64,000 nucleotides of DNA from Hyphomonadaceae bacterium ML37 (GTDB lineage Bacteria > Pseudomonadota > Alphaproteobacteria > Caulobacterales > Maricaulaceae), in assembly GCA_027627685.1 (NCBI GenBank), contig CP091241.1, positions 186,001 through 250,000 of the forward strand, read 5' to 3'. Below are positions 45,316-53,215 of this stretch, one piece after another. Both the position numbers and the translations under genes were made by a program. The stretch's first letter is position 1. Each line of letters begins with the position of its first letter. The notes under the pieces are model-generated. The model was not told the DNA's origin and did not search any database. It saw only the letters and a program-made list of their open reading frames with translations.

Positions 45316-46518
45316 TCAGCCAGCCCGGCGCACATCCTGGTCAGTCTGGCTCAGCACGTCGTCGCGCACCGGTCGCGGGGCGCCGAACAGATGGCCCTGC
45401 GCGTAGGCGATATCGAGGTCGAGCACTTCCACCACTGTGGCTTCTGTCTCGATCTTTTCGGCCACCAGATCCACGCCATAGCGGGCGAACAGGCCAGCGA
45501 TGTCTTCGGGCGGCAGGGCGCCCGGCTCGCGTCCGGCGACCGGCTCGCCGCCATGCAGCGCGGCCACCAGGCGTTCGCCGGGGATTTTCACAAAGCGCAC
45601 GCCGGCGCGCTGCAGCTCGTTGAGATCGATATTGAGATCACTGACCTGATCGAGCGAGAAGCGGAAGCCGTAATCGGCCAGACGGGCCATGTTGCGCGCC
45701 GCAATGGCCGAGCGGCTTTCAAAGGCGGCGCGGGGCATCTCGAAGATCAGCGCCCCGGCCAGATCGCCGTTGCGGCGCAGGAAATCGAGAAAGCCGGGGA
45801 AGAAATCCTCATCGGCCAGCGAGCGGATCGACACATTGCAGAACACGCCCACGCGGCGGTCCGACTTGGTCAGGCGGCGCACAATCTGAACGCAGCGCAG
45901 CAGGAGGAGATTGTCCACCTCGGCGATCATGCCCGCGCCTTCAGCAGCGGCCAGGAACGCGCCTGGCGCCACCACCTCGCCGGTGCTGGTTCTCAGACGG
46001 GTGAAACCCTCATAAAAGCAGGTGCGCCGCTGGGGAAGGCCGACCACGGGCTGCATGTAGAGATCGACCCGGTTCGCATCGAGCGCCTCGCGCACCATAG
46101 CCACGGCATCAGCGTTGGCGTCTGCGGTTTCGGCAGTGGGCTGGATGCGGGCCGCATCCAGCCGCGCCAGGATCTGCGCGACCAGGGTCTCGTCACGCGG
46201 CGCGCCCGTTTCGGCAGGCGCTGAAGCCGACGGCGCGCCGCCCGCCAAAGCGTCGAGGCGCGCCTGCGCCTCGTTGAGCGTATCGATCATGCTGGCATTG
46301 GCGCGCTGCAGGGATTTCAGCTCCGCCTCGAAACGGGCGCGCTCCTCGGCGCGGGCGGCCGCGGCGTGCACCTGACCGGCGATGAGGAACACCACCGCGC
46401 CCATCAGCCACGCCAGTTGCGCGCTCATCAGCTCGAAGCGCTGGAACGCAAGCGCGGCCACCACCGCCACCATGGCGTAGGTGAGCACGACCAGAATATC
46501 GCTGACGCGAGCCTTCAT
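45316..46518 (-). CDS. tipF: TipF-like flagellar regulator with degenerate EAL domain
   Basis: The 400-residue product has two N-terminal membrane helices (8-26 and 33-50), a coiled coil (55-95) and an EAL-like domain (138-385), the exact layout of Caulobacter TipF, which binds c-di-GMP and directs flagellar assembly. The EAL site is altered: E170-G-F replaces EAL and D290-Q replaces the DD pair, while N228, E260, K311, E354 and Q374 remain. It should therefore bind but hardly cleave c-di-GMP. It is divergent from a small flagellar-rod-like gene. Confidence 0.72.
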   Translation of the reverse strand: MKARVSDILVVLTYAMVAVVAALAFQRFELMSAQLAWLMGAVVFLIAGQVHAAAARAEERARFEAELKSLQRANASMIDTLNEAQARLDALAGGAPSASAPAETGAPRDETLVAQILARLDAARIQPTAETADANADAVAMVREALDANRVDLYMQPVVGLPQRRTCFYEGFTRLRTSTGEVVAPGAFLAAAEGAGMIAEVDNLLLLRCVQIVRRLTKSDRRVGVFCNVSIRSLADEDFFPGFLDFLRRNGDLAGALIFEMPRAAFESRSAIAARNMARLADYGFRFSLDQVSDLNIDLNELQRAGVRFVKIPGERLVAALHGGEPVAGREPGALPPEDIAGLFARYGVDLVAEKIETEATVVEVLDLDIAYAQGHLFGAPRPVRDDVLSQTDQDVRRAG

Positions 46519-46589
46519 TGCCGGGCGTCTTCCTCCGTTGCGCCGCCGCTGCGCGAATCAGCGCACGCACCAAGTACCAGACTAGGCTG

Positions 46590-46618
46590 CGTTAAACATC
46601 GTTGTCACATCGTTAAAC
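46590..46618. promoter_or_regulatory. Direct repeat between divergent flagellar genes
   Basis: CGTTAAAC occurs at 46590-46597 and again at 46611-46618, exactly 21 bp or two helical turns apart. The TTAA cores recall CtrA half-sites, although the canonical TTAA-N7-TTAA spacing is not met. The location between the tipF-like gene and the rod-like gene suits a shared regulator. Confidence 0.35.
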
Positions 46619-46678
46619 CCGGCGCACTCCGGCGGGCCGGTCACCAGCGGGTAACCTTGAGCCAAGGCCGGAGGATGC

Positions 46679-46714
46679 ATGACTGCGCCGGGCCCGTCAT
46701 GGTCATGGTCATGA
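46679..46714 (+). other. Possible leader peptide frame coupled to the rod-like gene
   Basis: An 11-codon frame (MTAPGPSWSWS) starts 4 nt after GGAGG. Its stop overlaps the ATG of the following gene (ATGA), while that gene has no good ribosome binding site of its own. This fits translational coupling from a leader, but the frame may also be chance. Confidence 0.3.
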
Positions 46715-46962
46715 CACCTGTCCTCGCCACCGGCCTTCAGGCCTTCAATCAGGCCACCGCGCGCATGAGCGCGGCGGCGGACCGCACTGTGCGGTCCGGC
46801 CTGACCCCCACCGACGGCAAGCCGCGCCAGAATGGCTGGAGCGATGATATTGTCTCGGCGCGCGTCGACATGATCCGGGCCCACCATCAGGCGGCGGCGG
46901 CAGCCTCCACCATCAGGGCGGCCAGCGACATGGTGGGGACAATCCTCGACGTCACGGTCTGA
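46711..46962 (+). CDS. Minimal flagellar-rod-like protein (83 aa)
   Basis: The 83-residue product begins MTPVLATGLQAFNQATARMSAAADRTVRSG and ends IVSARVDMIRAHHQAAAAASTIRAASDMVGTILDV. These two helices resemble the N- and C-terminal coiled-coil ends of rod and hook proteins (FlgB/C/G, FlgE), here joined by a 20-residue linker without the middle domain. An in-frame ATG at 46675 would give 95 residues but sits directly on the GGAGG. It is divergent from the tipF-like gene. Confidence 0.6.
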   Translation: MTPVLATGLQAFNQATARMSAAADRTVRSGLTPTDGKPRQNGWSDDIVSARVDMIRAHHQAAAAASTIRAASDMVGTILDVTV

Positions 46963-46971
46963 CAGCTGAGA

Positions 46972-47406
46972 TCAGAGCGGGCGGATCGCTGCGGTCGCGG
47001 TCGCCGTGGCGCACAGCACACCGTCCTCATTCCACAGCCGGCCTTCCAGAAACGCCACCGACGAGCCCATACGCGCCACCTGCCCCAGGGCGCGGGCGCG
47101 CGGCGTGGTGAGCGGGCGCAGGAAACTGGTCTTCATCTCCAGCGTCGGCACGGCGGCTTTCAGGTCGGCGCCCATGAAGGCGGCGGCGCTCATGGCCTCG
47201 TCGAGAAAGCCGGTGACGATGCCGCCCTGGACCGAACCGTTGGGATTGAGAAATTCGGGACGGGCGGAGAACCAGGCCTCCACTGTGCCCGCATCAGGAT
47301 CGAGCCCGATCAGTTCAAAGCCGAAATGCTTCGAAACGGCGGGGATGTGGGCGGGGTCGGAGAACAGCGCGATGAAGCGCGCGGCCCGGTCAGGCGCGGC
47401 GCTCAC
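46972..47406 (-). CDS. PaaI-type hotdog thioesterase
   Basis: The 144-residue product is a single hotdog domain: NPNGSVQGGIVTGFLDEAMSAAAF carries the active-site region and TLEMKTSFLRPL the second strand. Members hydrolyse acyl-CoA esters. The GTG start overlaps the sspB stop (GTGA), so it is coupled to sspB. Its specific acyl group is unknown. Confidence 0.86.
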   Translation of the reverse strand: MSAAPDRAARFIALFSDPAHIPAVSKHFGFELIGLDPDAGTVEAWFSARPEFLNPNGSVQGGIVTGFLDEAMSAAAFMGADLKAAVPTLEMKTSFLRPLTTPRARALGQVARMGSSVAFLEGRLWNEDGVLCATATATAAIRPL

Positions 47407-47861
47407 TCTTTTTTCCGGAAAGTGTCCAGGCTGACCACCGTGCTTTCACCGCCCGGCGGCGCCGTGTCGCTGGCCGCGCGGGCAATCTCGCCCGGTCCCG
47501 GCGCCACATAGTCGAAATGCAGGCGGAAGCCGACGCTGGGATCATGGAAGCGGGTCACCGCCCGCCAGGGCACGCGCATGTATTTGGGCACGCCGGAAAA
47601 ACGTAGCGTCACTTCCCAGCCTTCGTCATCGCTGGACAGGTCCCAGAACTGGTGCTCCAGCACCACGGTCATTTCTTCGGGATAGGCTTTGACCAGGCTT
47701 TCATCGATATCGCAGGCCGGATCATCGGTGCGGAAGGTGATGTAGAAATGATGCGCGCCCGGCAGGCCGCCGGGTCCGGCAGCGCGCTCGAGCGCCTTGC
47801 GCACGACCCCGCGCAGCGCATCCTGCGCCAGCTGGTCGTAATGCATCAGATCCTTGCTCAC
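47403..47861 (-). CDS. sspB: ClpXP adaptor SspB, alphaproteobacterial type
   Basis: The 152-residue product matches alphaproteobacterial SspB: LMHYDQLAQDALRGVVRKALE, GAHHFYITFRTDDP, YPEEMTVVLEHQFWDL, FSGVPKYMRVPWRAVTRFHDPSVGFRLHF and a C-terminal VVSLDTFRKK tail that contacts ClpX. SspB tethers ssrA-tagged proteins to ClpXP. GTG at 47861 gives the normal N-terminus; a longer frame upstream does not. The tmRNA gene is only 2.5 kb away. Confidence 0.92.
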   Translation of the reverse strand: MSKDLMHYDQLAQDALRGVVRKALERAAGPGGLPGAHHFYITFRTDDPACDIDESLVKAYPEEMTVVLEHQFWDLSSDDEGWEVTLRFSGVPKYMRVPWRAVTRFHDPSVGFRLHFDYVAPGPGEIARAASDTAPPGGESTVVSLDTFRKKE

Positions 47862-48027
47862 GCCCCTGCCGCCCTTCTCCAGCCCCGCTGGCCTCTCACC
47901 GGTCGAGCCTAGCTCAGTCCCCGCGCGCGTCAATTGCGCGCGGGCGCCTCAAAGCACCCGAGCCCGCCTTGGTTGCAGGGCGCAGCGCATGCTAGTCCGA
48001 TTGTACGCTGGCCAGAGGGAGTTGCCG

Positions 48028-49407
48028 ATGACGCCGTCCGCAAACTTGGCCCGCCCGCCTGAAGGCCTTTTCGAACCGGTACGCTCGCCGGGCCTGACCG
48101 CGCCGACCAGCCTGATGGAGACGGCCCGGCTGATGCGCCGCAACCCCATGGCGATCCTGCCTGAAGCCCTGTTCGAGACCACGCGCCTGACCGGCCCCTA
48201 TCTGGGGCGCAAGGTGCATGAAGTGTCCGGCGCGGCGGAGATGAAATCGATCCTGCAGGACAATTTCCAAGCCTGGCGCAAATCGCCTCTCATCCTGCGC
48301 ATGCTGACGCCAATTCTGGGTGATTCCATCCTCACCGCCCACGGTGAAAGCTGGCGGCGCCAGCGCATGACGCTGCAGCCGGCCTTCCTGAAGCGCCGGA
48401 TCGACCGTTTCGTGCCCATTATGGCGAGCGCCGGCATGGACGCCGTGGAGACGCTGCTGGGCGCGGATGGGCCGGTGGATGTGCACGGCGTTATGAATGA
48501 CACGACGTTTTCGGTGATCGAGCGTGCGCTGTTTTCCGACGTGGAGGGCTTTGATCGCGGTGAGGTGCGCGCCGCCATCGAGGTGCTGCTCGAGGAGATC
48601 GGGCGCATGCGCTATTCCGATCTGGTCCCGTCGCCCGAATGGGCGCCGCGCCTGATGGGCCTGGGCGCGCTCAAGGCCCGCAGCGTGTTTCGCGCCGCCG
48701 CGGATAGCCAGATCAAGCGCCGACGCGCGCTGGACGATCCGGGCGAGGATTTGCTGGGCCTGCTTTTGTCGGCCCGGGATGAGGAAACCGGCGCGGCGCT
48801 GTCCGACCGCGATATCCGCGACACGCTGATGACCTTCATCGCCGCCGGTCACGAGACCACCGCCATCGCCATGACCTGGGCGCTCTATCTGATTTCCCAC
48901 GACGAGGCCTGTCAGGACGCCCTTCGCGCCGAGGCTGACGCCGTGTTCGGCGCCGGCGCGCCGGACGCAGAGGCCGTGCCCCGGCTCGTCCTGGCGCGTC
49001 AGGTGATCGAGGAATCCATGCGGCTGTTTCCGCCTGCGCCCATCCTGGGCCGCCGCGCTGTGGCCGATACCGAGATTTGCGGCCACCCGGTGCGCAAAGG
49101 CGATGTGGCGCTGCTCGCCTTCTACTGTCTGCACCGCCACAAGACGCTGTGGGAGCACCCGGACCATTTCGATCCCGATCGATGGAACCCGCAGCGCCGC
49201 CCGCGCGACCGGTATCAGTTCCTGGCCTTCGGGGGCGGTCCGCGCGCCTGTATCGGGGCGCAGTTCGCGCTTCAGGAAGCGGCCATCATCCTCTCCCTCA
49301 TCGTCTCGCGCGCCCGCATCACCCCCGCCCACGGCGCGGTGGAGCCTGTGATGCAGGTCACGCTGCGCCCGAAAGGCGGCATGCGGCTGAAGATCAAGGC
49401 GCGCTAG
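48028..49407 (+). CDS. Cytochrome P450
   Basis: The 459-residue product has no membrane anchor and shows the P450 marks: I-helix AGHETTAIAMTW, K-helix ExxR in EESMRLFPP, the PERF-like FDPDRW, and heme motif FGGGPRACIGAQFA with the axial Cys. It uses electrons from ferredoxin and a reductase, neither of which is encoded nearby. The ATG follows AGAGGGAG. The substrate is unknown; the closest pattern is CYP4/CYP102-like fatty-acid hydroxylases, a weak inference. The stop overlaps the convergent gene by 4 bp. Confidence 0.93.
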   Translation: MTPSANLARPPEGLFEPVRSPGLTAPTSLMETARLMRRNPMAILPEALFETTRLTGPYLGRKVHEVSGAAEMKSILQDNFQAWRKSPLILRMLTPILGDSILTAHGESWRRQRMTLQPAFLKRRIDRFVPIMASAGMDAVETLLGADGPVDVHGVMNDTTFSVIERALFSDVEGFDRGEVRAAIEVLLEEIGRMRYSDLVPSPEWAPRLMGLGALKARSVFRAAADSQIKRRRALDDPGEDLLGLLLSARDEETGAALSDRDIRDTLMTFIAAGHETTAIAMTWALYLISHDEACQDALRAEADAVFGAGAPDAEAVPRLVLARQVIEESMRLFPPAPILGRRAVADTEICGHPVRKGDVALLAFYCLHRHKTLWEHPDHFDPDRWNPQRRPRDRYQFLAFGGGPRACIGAQFALQEAAIILSLIVSRARITPAHGAVEPVMQVTLRPKGGMRLKIKAR

Positions 49408-50318
49408 CGCCGTGCGAGGCAGTAATTGCGCCCGCCATCCGGGGCCGGGGCTGACAAGCCGTCCGGCGCTCCGGGGAAGCACCAGCATGTTTCGCCGGCC
49501 GCACGGACCGTGCGGCATGGCGCATCCGCGCCGATGCGCGGCGCGACGTGCCAATTCACGGTGATGAGAGCTGTCACCAAGGCAGCGCCAATGAGGGATG
49601 CAATCAGGATTGTGCGCGATTGGCCGTACCGCCGGCGCGCCAGAGCCGCGCGCCGGGCGCGCTCCTCGGCCTCGGCGGCGGCCGCCGAACCCGGCTGATC
49701 GCTGTCAGCATCGTCAGAAGCCATCGCACCCGCGATGGCGCCGATAATACCCCCGATCACCGCGCCGACCGGACCGCCGACAACGGCGCCAACGGCAACG
49801 CCGCTGGCAATCCCGCCTGACACATTGTCGCTCTGCGCATCCGCGCGGGCGGCAGCTGCCTCGGCGGCCCGCCTGGCGGCCAGTTCGGCCTCGCTGCGGG
49901 TCACACGCGCTGCAACATCCTCGGCAAGATAAATGCCGCGATGCAACACATACCGCACCAAGCTGGGAAGGAGCAGAAGCGGGACTACGGCTATGTCGGC
50001 CAATTGCTCGGCGAACGGTATGGGCTGGGTCGCCAGCCATTCCCGGATGGGCCCGGTTATTGAGCGCCACAACGCCAAGGTGGCATCGACCTGGGTCAAA
50101 ATCCACCGCGCCGCGCCAAGCAGCATCTCCGGAAGGCGAGAACCGAGTATGGTGGCGTAATGAAGGACGAAGGCCAGGTCCCGGATCGCGCCATATACCG
50201 AATAAGGCAGCGTCACCCAGGCAAAAACATAGGTCACATTCCAAAGCACACCGGCCGGACCAGCCGGCAGGCGCTGCACAAGGCGATGGAACACATCCCC
50301 CGGCGATAACAAGGCCAT
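49404..50318 (-). CDS. Membrane protein with glycine-zipper segment, unknown
   Basis: The 304-residue product has amphipathic and hydrophobic helices in residues 20-60 and 105-125, a coiled coil rich in Ala and Glu (140-165), a glycine-zipper helix (SGGIASGVAVGAVVGGPVGA onwards, about 170-200), a second charged segment (about 215-240), a transmembrane helix (IASLIGAALVTALITVNW) and a Cys-containing periplasmic tail (CRTVRAAGETCWCF). Glycine zippers suggest pore or membrane-associating behaviour. No family was recognised. It lies immediately downstream of ssrA on the same strand. Confidence 0.65.
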   Translation of the reverse strand: MALLSPGDVFHRLVQRLPAGPAGVLWNVTYVFAWVTLPYSVYGAIRDLAFVLHYATILGSRLPEMLLGAARWILTQVDATLALWRSITGPIREWLATQPIPFAEQLADIAVVPLLLLPSLVRYVLHRGIYLAEDVAARVTRSEAELAARRAAEAAAARADAQSDNVSGGIASGVAVGAVVGGPVGAVIGGIIGAIAGAMASDDADSDQPGSAAAAEAEERARRAALARRRYGQSRTILIASLIGAALVTALITVNWHVAPRIGADAPCRTVRAAGETCWCFPGAPDGLSAPAPDGGRNYCLARR

Positions 50319-50406
50319 GACCTGAGCCCCCCCTTCAGGCACGGCATGGAGATTATGCGCACATGCTCGGGGCGGAAAGCAAAACATTCAAGACGGGAAA
50401 TCAAGT

Positions 50407-50434
50407 GGGGGGCTTCTGTTGCCAGGCGCCCCCC
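50407..50434 (-). terminator. Terminal hairpin of the tmRNA precursor
   Basis: GGGGGGC and GCCCCCC form a 7-bp stem 56 bp past the tag stop codon on the minus strand. The following tract is not T-rich, so factor-independent termination is only plausible. Confidence 0.55.
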
Positions 50435-50489
50435 GAACCCCGCCTGACCTTGCTAGAGATCAGGACTTAAGTGCGAGATACCCGCGCTG

Positions 50490-50531
50490 CTATGCAGCGA
50501 GAGCCACCTCTTCAGCATAGTTGTCATTGGC
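50490..50531 (-). other. ssrA: tmRNA tag reading frame (ANDNYAEEVALAA)
   Basis: The resume codon GCC is followed by 12 further codons and TAG. With the alanine from the charged tmRNA the tag is AANDNYAEEVALAA, close to the Caulobacter tag AANDNFAEEFAVAA. The terminal LAA is the ClpX signal and the AANDN part is the SspB-binding side. Confidence 0.92.
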
Positions 50532-50725
50532 AACTACTTTGAGTGGGCTGGTAACGAAGCCCATTCGGGCGAAAGCTACGCCTTTAGCCATCCGTCGATG
50601 CTAGTCGGCCCCATGCGCCGCGCCAATGAGCGGGAGATTGGTGGAGCCGCCGGGATTCGCACCCGGGTCCGGTCTGGTTATTACACGCGCGTTTATCGCC
50701 ATAGACCGCCGAAGCGGACACCCCC

Positions 50726-50754
50726 AATATAAGGGTTAGACGCCGCAGATGAAA
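50726..50754 (-). promoter_or_regulatory. Putative ssrA promoter
   Basis: TATATT at 50726-50731 is a good -10 element, and TTTCAT at 50749-50754 is a moderate -35 at the ideal 17-bp spacing. The predicted start falls a few bases before the acceptor piece. Confidence 0.5.
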
Positions 50755-50762
50755 GGCGCCTG

Positions 50763-51452
50763 ATGATCAGACGCTTTGAGATCGTCCACATCGCCCGCCT
50801 CGCAGGGCTTCTGGCTCTTGTGATCCTGGCTGCCTGCGCCGGACAGCCGCGCACTGCAGCTCCGCCGCCTCAGCCCCGTGATTGCGCCCTCATCGGGGTC
50901 AGCTCCAATGGCTGGCATGCCGGGCTGTACCTGCCTGCCAGCGCCTTTGCGCCGGACAGCGCGCTGCGCACCGCCTTTCCCGAGGCGCGCTGGTTCGCCA
51001 TTGGCTGGGGAGATGTGCGCGCCTATCCCCGCCCGCTGGGGCCGGGCAGCGCAATCAGCGCCATCGCCTGGCCGACGGGCTCTCTGGTTCATGCCGCCGG
51101 GCTGACGCGGGACCCGCGCGAGGCCTATCGGCAGGGCCATGTGGATGTGGCCGTGTCGCAAGCCGGCCTCGCCAGCCTTGTGGAGGCCATAGAAGCCGAG
51201 CTTCAGCGCGACGCCGATGGCGGCGCGATGGTCGCCGGCGCGCCGGGCCTTGACCCGCGCGGCAGCGCCTTTTTCAAGGCGCGCTCGTCGTATCATGTGT
51301 TCAATACCTGCAATGTCTGGCTGGCGCGCCATCTGCGCTTTGCCGGGATCGATACGGGCTGGCCGGGCGGTCATGTTTTCCCGGCTACGCTAGTGTCCAG
51401 GCTGGAATCGCGGGCCCCGGGCGCTTGTCCGCCGGAGGAGGCAGTGCGTTAA
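50763..51452 (+). CDS. DUF2459 lipoprotein
   Basis: The 229-residue product has a lipobox (VILAACAG, residues 20-27) and the DUF2459 pattern: SSNGWHAGLYLP, ARWFAIGWGDVRAYP, and the C-terminal SSYHVFNTCNVWLARHLRFAG. The conserved His, Asp and Cys suggest a papain-like peptidase or amidase fold, but the family function is unknown. It is divergent from ssrA and about 60 bp before the pse operon. Confidence 0.85.
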   Translation: MIRRFEIVHIARLAGLLALVILAACAGQPRTAAPPPQPRDCALIGVSSNGWHAGLYLPASAFAPDSALRTAFPEARWFAIGWGDVRAYPRPLGPGSAISAIAWPTGSLVHAAGLTRDPREAYRQGHVDVAVSQAGLASLVEAIEAELQRDADGGAMVAGAPGLDPRGSAFFKARSSYHVFNTCNVWLARHLRFAGIDTGWPGGHVFPATLVSRLESRAPGACPPEEAVR

Positions 51453-51512
51453 CCCTTTGGTGGCCGGACTCACGGTGAGAAGGGGGATAGTGATCTGGAC
51501 AGGTTGAGGCCC

Positions 51513-52208
51513 ATGGCGTTGGCGGTCATCCCCGCTCGAGGCGGCAGCAAGCGCATTCCGCGCAAGAACGCCGCCGATTTCTGCGGCCGGCCGATGATCG
51601 CCTGGCCGATCCGGGCGGCGCTGGAGTCGGGCTGTTTCGAGCGCATCATTGTCTCCACAGACGACCCTGATGTCGCCGCACTGGCCCGTGAATGTGGCGC
51701 GCAGACCCCCTTTTTGCGCCCGGCAGCCCTGTCGGACGACCGCACCGGCGTCATCGATGTGATCCGCCATGCCATTGAAACGTTGGAGCTGGACGGCGCA
51801 CATCACGAGCCGGTCTGCTGCCTGTTCGCCACCGCGCCCTTCCTGCAGGCGGGCGATCTGCAGGCTGCGTCGGAGCGGATGAACGAGGCGGATGTGGACT
51901 ATGTCTTCTCCGCGGCGCGCTACGCGTTTCCGATCCAGCGCGCCTTCCGCATGGCGGACGGGGGTGGCTGCGAGATGTTTCATCCCGAATTGTTCAACAC
52001 CCGCAGCCAGGATCTGGAAGAGGCCTATCACGACGCGGCCCAGTTCTATTTCGGCGCCCGCGCCGCCTGGCTGGAGGGGCGGCCCGTGTTTACGCCGCGC
52101 GCCCGCGCCGTGGTGCTGCCGCCCAGCCGGGTCTGGGATATTGACACGCCGCAGGACTGGGCGCGCGCCGAGCTGATGTTCCGCGCGCAGGGGCTGGACA
52201 AGTCATGA
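51513..52208 (+). CDS. pseF: Pseudaminic acid cytidylyltransferase
   Basis: The 231-residue product activates pseudaminic acid with CTP. It has the nucleotidyltransferase opening AVIPARGGSKRIPRKN, the region FATAPFLQAGDLQ and the C-terminal WDIDTPQDWARAE with metal-binding Asp residues. It is first in an operon whose next ATG overlaps its stop (ATGA). NeuA or a similar CMP-sugar synthetase is the alternative, but the neighbours settle PseF. Confidence 0.9.
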   Translation: MALAVIPARGGSKRIPRKNAADFCGRPMIAWPIRAALESGCFERIIVSTDDPDVAALARECGAQTPFLRPAALSDDRTGVIDVIRHAIETLELDGAHHEPVCCLFATAPFLQAGDLQAASERMNEADVDYVFSAARYAFPIQRAFRMADGGGCEMFHPELFNTRSQDLEEAYHDAAQFYFGARAAWLEGRPVFTPRARAVVLPPSRVWDIDTPQDWARAELMFRAQGLDKS

Positions 52209-53215
52209 GCCGCGCCGCCTTCCGGTGCGATGCCGGCGCGGCGCTGGGCGGCGGACATCTGATGCGCTGCCTGACACTGGCGCAGGCGCTTGGCGCGCGC
52301 GGCTGGCGGATAGAGTTTCTGTGCCGGGAGCTGCCGGGCGCCGGGCTGGACCGGGTGACCGCAGCGGGTTTTGCCTTGCACCGCCTCGAAGACGACCGCC
52401 CGCAAACCGCGCGCGTCTGTCTGGAAGCCGACCCGCCCGGCTGGCTGATCTTGGACCATTACGGGCTGGACGCCGCGTTCGAGCGCGCCGTCTGCCCGCC
52501 GGGCTGGCGGGTGATGGTCATTGATGATCTGGCGGACCGCGTTCACGACTGCGCGCTGCTGCTGGACCAGACGCCGGGGCGGGCAGCGGGCGATTATGAC
52601 GGCCGGATTCCGGACGGCGGCACGCGCCTGATCGGCCCTGACTACGCCCTGCTGCGCCCGGATTTCGCCGTTGGGCGGCCTGTCACGCCTGAGGCCGGGC
52701 CGCTGCGCCGGGTGCTGATCGCCATGGGGGCCGCCGATCCGGCGAACGCCACCGGCGCAGTGCTGGACGCCCTGGCGGCGCGCGGCGATCTCAAGGTCAC
52801 CGTAGTGCTGGGGTCCGGCGCGCCGCATCTCGTCATGGTGGCGGGCCAGGTGGAGGCGCGGGGCGAGGCCGGGCGGCTGCTGGTCCAGCACGCCGACATG
52901 GCCGGGCTGATGGCCCGTCAGGATCTGGCCATCGGCGCAGGCGGCATGACGGGGCTGGAGCGCGCCGCCATCGGCCTTCCCGCCCTGATCGTGACGCTGG
53001 CCGACAATCAGTTGCTGGCTGCCAGCGCCCTGCATGCCTCGGGCGCAGCGCGCCTGATCGGCGATGTGCGCGCCCCGGGCTGGACGTCGGCGATCATCCC
53101 GGCGCTGGAGACGCTGGCGCCGCCGGATGTCCGCATCGCCATGGCGCAGGCCGGATTGGCCCTGGTGGACGGGCGCGGGGCAAGCCGCGTGGCGGGGGCG
53201 CTCGATGCGGCCTGA
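52205..53215 (+). CDS. pseG: UDP-2,4-diacetamido-2,4,6-trideoxy-beta-L-altropyranose hydrolase
   Basis: The 336-residue product removes UDP to free the altropyranose sugar in the pseudaminic acid pathway. It has a GT-B fold. The N-terminus CDAGAALGGGHLMRCLTLAQALGARG carries the catalytic His, and GAGGMTGLERAAIGLPALIVTLADNQ the UDP-binding helix. It overlaps pseF by 4 bp and the acetyltransferase by 11 bp. Confidence 0.92.
   Translation: MSRAAFRCDAGAALGGGHLMRCLTLAQALGARGWRIEFLCRELPGAGLDRVTAAGFALHRLEDDRPQTARVCLEADPPGWLILDHYGLDAAFERAVCPPGWRVMVIDDLADRVHDCALLLDQTPGRAAGDYDGRIPDGGTRLIGPDYALLRPDFAVGRPVTPEAGPLRRVLIAMGAADPANATGAVLDALAARGDLKVTVVLGSGAPHLVMVAGQVEARGEAGRLLVQHADMAGLMARQDLAIGAGGMTGLERAAIGLPALIVTLADNQLLAASALHASGAARLIGDVRAPGWTSAIIPALETLAPPDVRIAMAQAGLALVDGRGASRVAGALDAA

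Larger units (their letters stand above)
50405..50722 (-). ncRNA. ssrA: tmRNA, permuted two-piece form
   Basis: Read on the minus strand, the acceptor piece comes first: it ends GGCGGCTCCACCA with encoded CCA at 50639 and a T arm (ACCCGGGTGCGAATCCCGG). A 26-nt spacer (50613-50638) follows, then the coding piece starting GGGGCCG at 50612. GGGGCCG pairs with CGGCTCC, including the G3-U wobble that directs alanine charging. The tag frame at 50490-50531 encodes ANDNYAEEVALAA and a stop. The order acceptor-spacer-coding is the alphaproteobacterial permuted form, processed into two RNAs. The exact ends are estimated. Confidence 0.93.
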
